Made by a program: the position numbers and the translations under genes
In this document: piece by piece, positions 38,334-49,600 of the stretch
Layout: the number at the start of each line of letters is the position of its first letter
Numbering within the stretch: position 1 is the stretch's first letter
Notes under the pieces: generated by a model
The model's database searches: none
Told to the model about the DNA's origin: nothing
What the model saw: only the letters and a program-made list of their open reading frames with translations
From: Glycine soja
Lineage: Eukaryota > Streptophyta > Magnoliopsida > Fabales > Fabaceae
Length of the DNA stretch: 64,000 bases
Direction of reading: 5' to 3'
Assembly (NCBI RefSeq): GCF_004193775.1
Contig: NC_041003.1
Coordinates: forward strand, 47,916,111-47,980,110

Positions 38334-39578
38334 TTTTTTAAGCTCAAAATATCCAAAAAAATTTCAAAGCCTCTATCTATCAATATGAGAGTTATACGTA
38401 TATTTGCGTTCATGAAAGGATCAAAATTTATAGAGACTAAGGCTTGAATTAATGTATATGGAAAGATTAACTGGCACCGATTGAGCTATATATCATTGTC
38501 ACATTTTTAGAATGAAATCAAATCATTTGCAAATTCTAATATATTGGCATTGCATGTTTGGAAAGAACTCAAATCACTTCCAAATTTTAATTCTAGATTG
38601 AATTCAAGAAATTATTTTTACCCTTTTAGTCAATCAATCCAATTAAGTATAAGTTATATCAAATATGTTTTATGGATATGAATACGAATATTAAATTAAA
38701 TACAGTATATAAACACCATATTTTTTTAAGACAACTAAAGTACAAGCACACTACATATATTTAAGGTTATGTTTGACCAAATATTTTTTGGACTTAAAAA
38801 TTATTTTAAGTCAAAGTTAAAAAATAAGAACTTAAAAAGAAGTTAAAAGTAATTTATTTAAGCAAAACTCTATAGTGTCAAATTATGTTATAATGAATTT
38901 ACTAAATAATTAAAAATATTTACTAAATATATTGTTGTAATTACGAATTCAAGAACTTGCCACAACCTAAAATGTTTAGAAAAAATGAAATATAAATTAA
39001 ATTTAATGAAAAAGTAAAATATTTTAAAATAAATTTCATTCAAATATATTATTTACTTATTTCAATAATGTTCTTGTATTTCATATAATGATAATTAAAA
39101 ATATATATTTTAATTTTACAAAATATATTGTTTTAAACATTTTGAAATAAACTAAAATTTGGGAAAATTATTAGTACGATATCATGTCTTTTTTATCATT
39201 GAGAAGTTAGTGATAAAATTTAAAATAATGATATTTTAAGATGAGTCAGAATTCAAAGAAGAGTATGTTTGAATAAGTTTTTTATGACAGGTAAAAAAGA
39301 TCTCCTACTAGTTAGGCATCGTTTAGGGATTACGTTTTTGAGTTTTCAATTTTTTGTTTCTAATTTTGAAATGTAATTTTTAAAATAAAACATGTCTGAT
39401 AAAATTAAAATAATTTTTAATCCAATTTTAAAATACTTTTTGGCAATTTTTTAAAAAGTTTCTCACCAAAAGTTTTAAGACTTTTGTAACTTTCCTAGAG
39501 GCGCCCTTCCTTAATCAGTTAAGAACTTATAAGGTCAGCAGGCTAATTTCAATAGGTTAAAATCCTTATTGTTTCCTC
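38334..39578. other. Promoter side of nodulin-like copy 1, part of the duplicated unit
   Basis: About 38400-39150 is homologous to about 44650-45560 upstream of copy 2. It shares blocks such as GTATATGGAAAGATT and TGTCACATTTTTAGAATGAA, and a YTTTTAGTCAATCAATC-like block. No coding frame is seen. Confidence 0.75.
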
Positions 39579-40830
39579 TTAATGGAAAATTATGACATGA
39601 AATAGAGTATCATAATATGAAGAAGGATAAGATGTGAAGTTCTAATCTCCTCTGTGAGGTGTCAAATAAGGGCAAGCGGCCTTTCACTTGTTGCATAGAC
39701 TAAAATGTGTCATGACTCGTGAGAAGTATGAATAAGCTTAAATTTTTCTATTTTTTCTAAAAGACATGAAAATATGAATGCATGGATAAAAGACTTCAGT
39801 TTTGTCAACTTGAATATTAACATGGGTTCTACTGTTTGCATGATTGGTAGTAGTCATTAGATTTGATCAACTTGAATAAAGAACTTAATTTTATAGTGCT
39901 TGATAAATTATGTAAATTGAGGCAATAATTTGAAGCCATTCATTCAATTATTCCGATTCCTTGTGATAACTTTCTTAAATTCATTTTCTTTTCTGGCCCT
40001 TCACTTATCTAATATCATGGATAATTGCATCCAGGAGCTGTGTATGTGTCTCAAAGCTTTAATTTTAAGTTCCCAGGCTATTCTGGAGATCAAATTATTG
40101 AAGTGCAAGCAACTAATCTTGAGAGAAAATAAAAAATGATATCTGTAAGTTTAGTCCTGATGCTATTATTGTGCATTCTTTTTGAAATAAGGAGCAATTT
40201 TGTTTCTAAATGAATGTTTCTCAATGTTGTTCAGTGCAAAGTTTAAGACAAGGTGCTTCTTCAAGAATGGTGAACTTCTTGTCATTGACGGTGAGATTGT
40301 GACTTTGCTAGCAACACGAGGAGCGATGAAAGATATTCACTGTTCTTACTGTTAATCGTGATTCGTGAATACTTTTCAAAGGCAAAAAAAATGATAGACA
40401 CACAAGTAATATGCTTGTTTTTTTTTATAAAAAAAAAATGAAGACTTATAGCCATTGGGGTTCTACATTGTGATCCTGTAACCTGAACAAAAAGATAAAC
40501 TGCAGACAAAAAAAAGTATCTGTTCTTTGTTATTCTGATGTAGTATATGAAACTCATGCTTGATTGTTTAGTGAGTGTTTTGGTCATGTTTCACAAAAGC
40601 TCACTTCTTTGCAGAGTTCCAAAGTTTTCAGGCATATGTACCCTCCAATATTAATGGTTTTGGAGATGTTTATTCTCATTGTATTAACCAGTTAAATTTT
40701 ACATAGTCATGTGCCAGTATTCTTTCTATATACTTATTGTATTGACAACTGCCTCGCATGAAACAAAAAATATGGTCCCTTATGGATCCTCTTGTTCTTC
40801 CTTGTATAAGATTAATTTTGATGTTGCAAC
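39579..40830 (+). pseudogene. Dehydratase pseudogene copy B (intron 1 to 3' flank)
   Basis: Similarity to the functional gene starts inside its intron 1 (35030 and 39579 share TAATGGAAAATTATGACATG) and runs to the 3' flank. Exon 1 is absent. Pseudo-exon 2 (about 40034-40142) has lost its acceptor, GCAT replacing GCAG at 40025-40028 or so, and carries deletions that shift frame (CCAGGCTATTCTGG, and loss of GGT before GAAGTG). Pseudo-exon 3 (about 40235-40330) has an extra CTT and lacks the sequence encoding the last residues. No nodulin-like gene follows this copy. Confidence 0.88.
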
Positions 40831-41474
40831 TATTATCAAAAGCAGTAGTGTCAAGAACAAACTCTTTAGCACATTTTTTTTAAATATAGAATCTGTTTGG
40901 CTGACTTTTTTTTTTAACTTATAAATTACTTTTAAGTTGAATTGAAAAAATAAGAGCTTGAAAAATAAAGCTACAAAGTTGTTTGTCAATTTCTTAATTT
41001 TGCATCTTAAATATGTGGCAAGAGGTTTGATTAATGGTAATAATAATACCCCAAACAAAGAACTGAAAAATGACTCCACAGGCAGAGGTTGTTCCTCTGA
41101 GGAGTTTGGGACAATGAAGCCGGAAGAGAGAGATGAGAGGAAAGTGAACAGTGTAGGAATATTCCTCCGTCCATTAGGATGATCAAGAAGAAGTTACAAT
41201 TGAAAGAGGGTTTCAATGAGATTCTTTGTGATAACTTTCTTAAATTCATTTTCTTCCCTGGCCCCTTCACTTTTCTAATATCATGCATAATTGCAGCCTG
41301 GAGCTGTGTATGTATGTATCTCAAAACTTGAATTTCATTGGAGATCAGATTATTGGTGAAGTGCGAGCAACTGATATCTGTAAGTTTAGTCCTGATGTTA
41401 TTATTGTGCATTCTTTTTTAAACAAGGAGTGATTTTATTTTTAAAATGAATGTTTCTCATTGCAAAGTTTAAGA

Positions 41475-41647
41475 CATTTTTTTTTATAGGCAAAGGATAA
41501 AAATTCATTAAACTGGTACCAGCAGTACCGCATATGTACAAAGATACATGTGGTTTGTTACACATATCCCTACAAAATAGGAAATAGAACCACCCTTCCA
41601 CTGACATCAAACTCAACCACCAACTACACATATAACTCTACAGACTG
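41475..41647 (-). mobile_element. Probable 5'-truncated LINE 3' end
   Basis: Read on the minus strand, the insert ends GGTACCAGTTTAATGAATTT, TTATCCTTTGCC, then an A-rich tail (TATAAAAAAAAAAT). This is the form of a plant non-LTR retrotransposon 3' end. It interrupts pseudo-exon 3 of dehydratase copy C; the functional gene has no such sequence. No clear target duplication was identified, and adjoining exon sequence is deleted. Confidence 0.55.
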
Positions 41648-42012
41648 TGCTTGACTACATTTTCTAAGGCAATGTTAGACATATAAGTAATGTAGTTGTT
41701 ACTTTGTGTTTTAATAGAGACTTATAGTCATCAGGGGTTCTAAATTGTGATCCCTTACCCTGAACAAAAAGACAAACGGCAGACTCAAGAAAAGATTTTG
41801 TTCTCTTTGGTAGTCTGATGTTGTTGATGAACACTCAGACTTGATTGTTTGATGTGTTCTTTTTTTAATCAAATTTCACAAAAGCCTCACTTCTTTGCAC
41901 AGAGCTCCAAATTGAATGACACAAAGAGATGCTCTTACTGGTAAATTTTCTGGCATTTGTACACTCTAATACTAAGGGTTTTGAAGGAAATGTTTATTGT
42001 ATTAACTAGTAA

Positions 42013-42636
42013 CTGGTAGAAAATAAAAAAGATGAAAGATGCAAAATCTCAAACTAAATAAAAGAACAACAATAATCATGCAACTTCATAGTTAGACACA
42101 TAGATTAACAATGCAAAATTAAACATACAACAAACACAAAAGAAAAAATAAAATTGTCAGGAAACGCGTAAACGTTATTATTAGAGAGAAAATGTTGACA
42201 TAAAATATTGTTGTTTGTGGTGTCTAGCAAAACTGATTTTTTACTTGTTTTGGCTAATGAATGAGAGATATATAGGCATAGACCTTATGCAATAAAAGAA
42301 AAAAGTAAAACTATTATGTGCTTGTGAACTTTGGAAGCCAACATTAAAGAAACAACAAAATAAATTTACAACTAACTTGCTAAGGCATAATGTAAAAAAA
42401 ATAAAAACGTGTAACGTTACTAACTATCCCTGGTTTGCAAAATAACACGTAAAAAAAATTGACCTAAGGAAAAAAGTAAAATCCTAAAAGATAGGAATTT
42501 AAACTATATGGTTTTAGTTTTATGGAACAGATTCTAACAAACATTTTATTTTATAAAAACAAAATTCATATAATTAATATATTTTTATAAATTTTAAATT
42601 ATAAAACAAATATTTACTAACAGTAACAAATTATAT
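42013..42636. other. Insertion of about 0.6 kb in copy C relative to copies A and B
   Basis: The aligned 3' flank of copy A is continuous around 36170-36195. Here the same join is split by A-rich DNA of unknown origin without coding potential. It could be a transposon, or the sequence could have been lost from the other copies. Confidence 0.5.
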
Positions 42637-43108
42637 TTTTACTTAGTTCCGTGCCAGTATGGTTTCTATATATTGTATTGGCAATTGCCTCGCATGAAAC
42701 CAAAGAAATGGTCACTTATCGATCCTCTTGTTCTTCATTTTAATCCACATTTGCAGCAGCTATTTACACAAAAGAAAAAGAAAAAAACTAATGGAAAAAT
42801 TGCTGTTGTGGTAACTTTTTAAGTAATAGAACATGATCTACAATTGTTGATTTGTTAAAAAAAAAAGAAATAAACATTAAAGTTAATTCATGATAAACTA
42901 AGCCCCTCCTCCCCTTTTTCTCTTAAGTATTATTAAGTCACAATGTTTGACAACAAAACTATCAAGAATAGTAGCAAGTGCAAACCACTTATTAATAAAG
43001 TTAAAAGACACCTTGGATTTCATAGTTCAGCTTACCATTACTTAAAGCAAAATAAAGACAACAACTACAGCAGAAACTATGGTAGATATACTTGTGGTCT
43101 ATACCATT

Positions 43109-44600
43109 CTAGTAACTGATGTTATTTGAAGAGATACCACAAATCAAGACAAAGATGAACACCAAAAGCATCTGGTTGACCCGATTGTCATCTGAAGCAG
43201 AACTAGTTTTTGGTGAAGGTGCTGGAGCACCACTTTTTGGTGAAGTTGCTGGAACATCACTTTGTGGTGAAGGTGTTGGAGCACCAGTTTTTGGTGAAGG
43301 TGCAGGAGTTGGTGAAGCAACACCCTCAGTAACAGTTATAGCAACCTTCACCCCATCCCAACAATGGCCTCCTCCACTTAAGAAGTAGTAAGTCTTGAAC
43401 TCTGTTAGTTGAAACACATCTCTTCCTGCACCCCTTGATACGTTTTGAATAAATCCTTTCTCTATGCAGTTCTCATAACTAGTCTTGTTCACCTCTAGTA
43501 CACTGTACTCGTGCCTTTCATATCCAAAGTCTTGCAAGCATAACAACATCATAAATCATAGTCAGTCAAAAGAGAAAATGTAAATTAATCTATAGTAATT
43601 TGAGTGCAGACATACATAAAACTTGGCTATTGTAATTTATTTGTGGATTGTGATTTGTTATTGACTTAAAAAATGTGATGAGGAAACTGAAAACATATAT
43701 GTCTTGAATTGTTAAATCAAATGGTTTTTTAAACAAAAAAATTAAATGTTTTTAGTCTATACATATTCAAGTTTTTAATCAAGATAATTACATTTGGCAT
43801 ATCAATTTGAGTCTAAACAATGAAATCATGCCAAGTCATAAATTATTGATCATGCCATCAGTAGGGAATTGCATAGTAGCCTTAAAAAAACGGAGAAAAA
43901 TGTTTTCTTATAATTTAACAACTGAAAAAATTCTCATAAAATGTGCATTTTATTGGTAATATGCGTTGGAAAAATGTAGGCATACTACTCAGAAAGTTGA
44001 ATTAGCGAATTTTTCATTTTAGAAAAAAGATTAAGAGTAAATATTCAAGTCTAATTTTTTAAACAATTAAATCATTTACCCTCTTTATATATATATTTTT
44101 CTGTGCACACACTAGGGAGAATTGAGATTAAGAATTAAAAAAAAATTCAAATCAAGTAATCAGAAAATGATTGGGCAATTTTATTTTTTTTGAAAAAGAA
44201 TGGTATGAAATAGGTTGGACTGATAAGGGTTAAATAAAGAAAAATCTCTTTCAATGGAGGGTATTGGAATTCGAAAATTTGAGTGTTGTATGTTGATTTA
44301 TGTTCATGTGCGCATAAAATAATAGGTTAAATTCTTGTCACCCCACTCCATTATTAACCATTCCACCCATTCACTAATAGCCTAAAGAAAACAAAACATT
44401 TAAAAAATGGAGAGAGGAGAAATCTTACAAATCCAATCCATCAAATGGAAGTGCTCACTACTTGACCATTCTGTGAAGTTAACATTGGCTGCCCAAGTTG
44501 TCTTGTTGCCTCCAACGTAGTGAAGCTCTGATTTCGCCATGTTTACCAACATCATAGTTATCATCATCATCACTATTTTTTTAAAACTTAAAATCTCCAT
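43109..44600 (-). CDS. Early nodulin-like (phytocyanin-fold) GPI protein, copy 2, 197 aa
   Basis: Two exons, 44600-44429 and 43530-43109, join in frame to 197 aa. The start at 44600 gives a normal signal peptide (MEILSFKKIVMMMITMMLV). The domain reads LHYVGGNKTTWAANVNFTEW, EHFHLMDWIYFGYERHEYSV, YENCIEKGFIQNVSRGAGRD and YYFLSGGGHCWDGVKVAITV. Only the GH histidine of the copper set is present, and the Met position is Val, so it is probably not a copper protein. The Pro-rich linker is longer than in copy 1 and repetitive (SPKTGAP, SPKSGAPAPSPKT), an arabinogalactan-type glycosylation target. A hydrophobic C-terminus follows for GPI attachment. It is the tandem paralogue of the gene at 36.7-38.3 kb. 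Confidence 0.92.
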
Positions 44601-46609
44601 TTTTTTAATCAAAAACCCTTTCTATTTCTTGAGAAAATATGAGATTTATATGTATACACTTGCGTTTTTCAAAGGATCAATAAATATATATATACATAGA
44701 GAGAGAGAGAGAAAGGTCCGAATTAACGTATATGGAAAGATTGACCGGATCCGAAACACTGTCACATTTTTAGAATGAAATCAAATCATTTTTATTTTTT
44801 AATTAATTGGCACTGTATGTTTGGAAAGACCTGATTCAAATTTGAATCCAAGAGATGCTTTTGACCTTATATATTAGTCAATCAATCAAATTAAGCAGAG
44901 TAGTTATATCAGTCTATGTTTTAAGGATATGAATTTACGGTATTAAATATAATATATAAGCACCTTATTTTTTCAAACAATTACAATACAAGTATAATAA
45001 CATGTAATAAGATTATATTATATTATATGTTATAATAAGGTTATGTTTTTTTTGTTTTCTCTCTTAAAAGTTACTTTGAAGTTAAAGCTCAAAATAAGAA
45101 CTTTAAGAATAAACTTGGTTATTTAGTAATTTTGATTTCTTAGTTTTAAAAAAGTTAAGCTAAAAGTTGTGGTAGAAAAATGAAAAATTAAATTGATTTG
45201 CATCCAATTGTCTTGCTTAATGAAAGAATTTATTTGTAAAAATAAAAATATAATGTAAAATTAATTTAATCAAATAAATTTCAAATATGATTTGCAGATG
45301 TTTTATTCTATATAAAGTAAGTATTAGTTACTAAAGATAAAATATTAAAAATAGAATATATTATTTTTCAATATTTTATAGGATAAAAAGTCATTTATTT
45401 AAACAGAATTCAATAACATCAAATTACATTAAAATGTATTTAATGAATATATTGTTATAATTGAGAATTGAAAAATTAGACCACAAATTAAAATGTTAAG
45501 AAAATTCTGAAATATAAATTAAATTTAAAGAAAAATATAAATAGTTCAAAATATCAAAAAATTATATAATCATACATTTGCGGTATAGCTAACAAGGAAA
45601 CAAGGTAATTGAATGATGGAACTCCTCAACTTGATATTTCCTCGTCCATGAGAAGCCACTAGCCCAAAGCTAAGGAGGCGTTTACAATTTTTTATTTTTA
45701 TTTTTTAAACTTTTAAATTAAAAAACTGTCACCTTGTTTGTTGTACAAATCTTTGAAAACAGTATAAAAACAAAGTGACAGATCTGTAGTTAAAAAGTAA
45801 AAACAGAAAATGTTTTATTTTTTCAGGCTTAATGTAATTGCCACTTCGTGGCATAGTTGACAGGATATATGATCCAATCAGACCCAATAAATGTTAATGG
45901 CTTTTAAACTCGAATCCTTTACTTAAACCTCAAATAATTTAAACTCATCATGTGACCCCTTATATAATTATTTGATGTTACCTTTTATCTTCTTCACAGA
46001 CAATCATTCCAAAAATACTCTCCCAAAATCAAAGGAGACAACTTGTCCCATTTAGTTGTGAACCAAAAACATTTTGCTTTTTAAACCATACCAATTTGGT
46101 GAGACAAGAATTGTTAGATATAAATTAAATGAGCACGCCAAGTTACAAAGTAAGAAGACTCTCACTCTTACTGTTCAAATTTGGCAAAAGATTTAAGTGC
46201 AACCCCCCTTTTCACCCCCACCAAAAATAAAAACAATAACCTCTTTTTCTTATGATGTAATGTCACAACTTCTAGTCTATCATCTTATGTACAACATTTG
46301 GAACCAGGAAAATGTGTCTCCCAAAATCTGCAAGATCCACCAAAGAAAGGATGCAGTGGTGTATACCATATAGAATGATCCATCAAAGAAACCTGAAAAG
46401 ACTTGGCAATCAGCAATCCTCTTGATGAGGCATAATCAATTCAACCAAATATAGAGAACAAACAAACAATCTTTCTTCTTTCCATTCAAACCAAAAAGTA
46501 GGCCGCTACTCCACAACTCGTATTGTTATGTTGTTAGAGTTCTCATCAAAATTGGGGATGCCATCAAAACTCTGCCATATGTATTTACCATTTGGCCATA
46601 TCACTCAAC
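44601..46609. other. Promoter of nodulin-like copy 2, end of the duplication, and LARP1 3' flank
   Basis: Homology with the region upstream of copy 1 fades out at about 45560. An AG repeat (44698-44714) lies in the presumed copy 2 leader or promoter. About 46200-46609 is probably the 3'UTR of the minus-strand LARP1 gene. No other gene is seen. Confidence 0.55.
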
Positions 46610-49600
46610 TTAATTGAAGTACTCTTTTACCACATTCTTCTCTTTGGCACGGAAATCCTCTAAACTACGATACTCTTCTCGAAGCAACCTGTCCAGTTCA
46701 GGGTGTTTATTCAATGGTTCTTTTTGGCCCCGGACCTTGCGATAGTGGTGAAATGCCCTGTCAATGCCATAAATATAAATATGTAAGAACAAAGCAGAAT
46801 AAATTCTAGTGAGTGATGAAATTGTGAAGAGAAGTGTCAAAACAATAGCAGAAAACTACACTTCTCTATATCTAACATAATCTAACAGATGTGAGGAAGA
46901 CAGTCCCTTGCCTTAGAATATGGCAACCACCATTCCCCCAAAAATATAGAAATGCAACACTACTAAAATAACATGCTTGCATAGGTACAGGGAAACTAAC
47001 ATATTTCCAATATGGTGATCTATTTTGGATTAGCTATGCAAAGTTAATCTAGAGTTATAACATGTACATTCATAACATTTAACTGTTCACACTGTTCCAC
47101 AAATCTACCCTCAAGAATAAACAAAATGCTTCATTTCAGTCCAATAATGCAGCCAGAAACAATGTTATAAAGATTGTGTACCCAAACAAGTCAGACAAGA
47201 CAGGAAATTATCAAATATAACGAAGGTGGCTGTAGAATTAAATTTCATAGACCAGTGGACAATTTTTTTTAATCTAGAACACAACTTAGGTTATCCACTA
47301 ACCAACCAATATGTTTACTTCTTTCACTATGAAATATCTCACATGAAATTGGGAAAAGGAATGAATGAAACTACAAAACAGAAAATGTGCAGTAAAATAA
47401 TAATAAGCAAGAGAATTTGGTTTTTTACCAATATTTTTCCAGGCCATACAGATTGCCCTTATGGTAGAAATCCAGAGTTGTTTGTTCAAAATCCTTGTAT
47501 AAATCATCTCTAAATTCCTTCTCCAAACCATAACTGAACAAGAAATTATTCAAAAATCAGAAGAACCATGCATGGATGTCTTCTAAAGAAAAATAAAAAA
47601 TAAAAATAGGCAGCATTAAGCAATTTAATTAGCTACTCCAAAGAAATGACAGATGAAAATTCAGAAGACTTGAAATTAGCCTATTAATTTACTCAACAAA
47701 ATGGACCAGAAGATGAAAATCTAAAATAGTTCTATCTTCTCAGACAAATAAGTAAAATTAGAAATTGATACCTGTAGAATCTGAAAAGGCACTCTATACC
47801 ATAATTATAATTAGCCGCAGCATCTTCCTTAGCTAATTTCTTAAATTCATTATACATAGAAGGCACAAACATGTCTCGAAGAAAATAGGACCAGAATCTG
47901 TATAATGTATTCATTTCCTGCAAAGACACACAATAGGAGAAAGAAAAACCTACCAGAATAAGCAAGTGTTTGATTGAAAAAGAATATAATTTGAGAAAAT
48001 ATAAATACTAAATTTGCAAATAATATGAAAACCAAAATGTATTAAAAAAATATGTATGCATAATGCCCAAATTAAGCTAATGAAGATCACAGTTCTGCAT
48101 CCAGGCTCATTTTGATATGACAGCTTTGGCTAATGACACCGTTAAGTTAAAAAGAGAAAGTTGAGCACCACAAACCAATATTGAAAATGCAAACCTTGTA
48201 ACTATTCCACAACTTTCACTCCAGCTATTGTAGCATATCCATACACAGTATTTTGAAAGATAACTCACACAATTAACTAATTAAGTAATAAAAAGGCAGG
48301 CAATATATTAAACATTAGGTGCACAGTGCACTATAAAAGTAACAGGAACAGAAAGCATTAGTATTGAGAATGAGCTCAATCTGTGTGATACAAATGTGGA
48401 AACAACAAGTTTTATTTGGTTCGGCATTCAATCTTTACAAATATTTTTCATAGAAACTTAAGAAATGGAGTTCACCTCACTGCAACCAATTCCAAGTTTC
48501 TTTCTATCATTCAAGCACCGTTTGTGATACTTCAAGTACCTGAAAGGAAGAATAGTCACATAAGGAATTTTTAAAATGCAATATATCCTATAAAGCTATA
48601 TCCATTCCTAGTACTGCTCAAGTATACAAACAGTAAGGATTATCACTTACTTCTGTTGTTTGAAACCATTTTCTTCTAAAAGTTGGTGACTTGGATGCTG
48701 AAACGGTGGAAAAGACTTTGGCATTGAACCCACAGGTGGACTACCAGAAAACCCCCCATGTGGACTACCAGAAAAAACCCCATGTGGACTACCAGAAAAA
48801 ACCCCATGTGGTGAACTACCAGAAAGGCCCCCATGTGGTGAACTGCTCAATTTGGAAGGCTTGAAACTGCAAAATTAAGATCATTAATGGACATAATTTT
48901 TCAGTTGTCAAACAAAACAATCAACATGTCATATCATGCTCTCTGAAACAATGATTAATTTATATTCTTTTTTTAATAGAATATTTTCTTGATATTCTTC
49001 CGGTAAAGGATAAAAGTGAATAAAGGAAAAATAGGCTGGCTAAGCAAACCAATATCGCAGTCATTAGCACTGGGAACAGTAATTTTGAACTGACCCATGA
49101 TTTTCAGGAGGCGTAGAAGCAAAGAAAAACCCAACCGAATTACTAGGCGGGCTTTCAGATATGATTCCGTTAGAGTTTCGACCAGTTCCGTGATTTTTAA
49201 AATTACTTGAGAAAAACCGCTGCTTAAGGGACGATGGTTGCTTGTGAAAAACTTTATGTTTCCTTCGAGAATTATTGCTTCCAGACTCTTCGACACTGTT
49301 TCCACCAATACTCTCAAACACCTTTATATTTGATGCACCTGAATTATGGCTTGGAGATTTTATGTTTCGATCTCTGCTATCAGAGTTATTCTTTCTACGA
49401 TTAGACCGCCTATGTTTCAGTTCCTGTTGATAATAAGGTGAGGCAACAAAAAATGTAATAAAGAAGATGATGATCTGAAAAATAAAAGACAACAGGTAAT
49501 ATAAGAATGGTGACTCAACCTGCTCGTAGAAGTAAAGCCCATCATTTATTGCAGAAGCAAGCTCATTGGAGATGGATATTGATTCTTTAACACCACCTCT

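Larger units (their letters stand above)
41215..42780 (+). pseudogene. Dehydratase pseudogene copy C (part of the second duplicated unit)
   Basis: This begins with sequence matching the end of the functional intron 1 and exon 2 (GCAGCCTGGAGCTGTGTATG at about 41295). Exon 2 has a 4-bp insertion that duplicates GTAT, and a deletion removing the FKFPV-coding part. Exon 3 is reduced to TGCAAAGTTTAAGAC at about 41461 and is interrupted by a LINE-like insert. The 3' flank resumes at about 41650, is interrupted again at 42013-42636, and ends with the GCAATTGCCTCGCATGAAAC block at about 42681. The second nodulin-like gene follows, so order and orientation match unit 1. Confidence 0.85.

Noticed and set aside
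39490..39570. tRNA-like stretch with GTCAGCAGGC and GGTTAAAATCC
   Set aside because: The arms do not pair into a cloverleaf and no anticodon stem is convincing.
43119..43388. 89-codon plus-strand frame rich in GEGAGAPLFGE repeats
   Set aside because: It is the complement of the Pro-rich linker of nodulin-like copy 2. The repeat reflects the SPKTGAP coding repeat.
36652..44600. Copper-binding plantacyanin/mavicyanin
   Set aside because: The His and Cys ligand positions are replaced in both copies, so the early nodulin-like class fits better.
44601..44612. Upstream start for nodulin-like copy 2
   Set aside because: The codon at 44612 is TTG. The first true in-frame ATG is at 44600.
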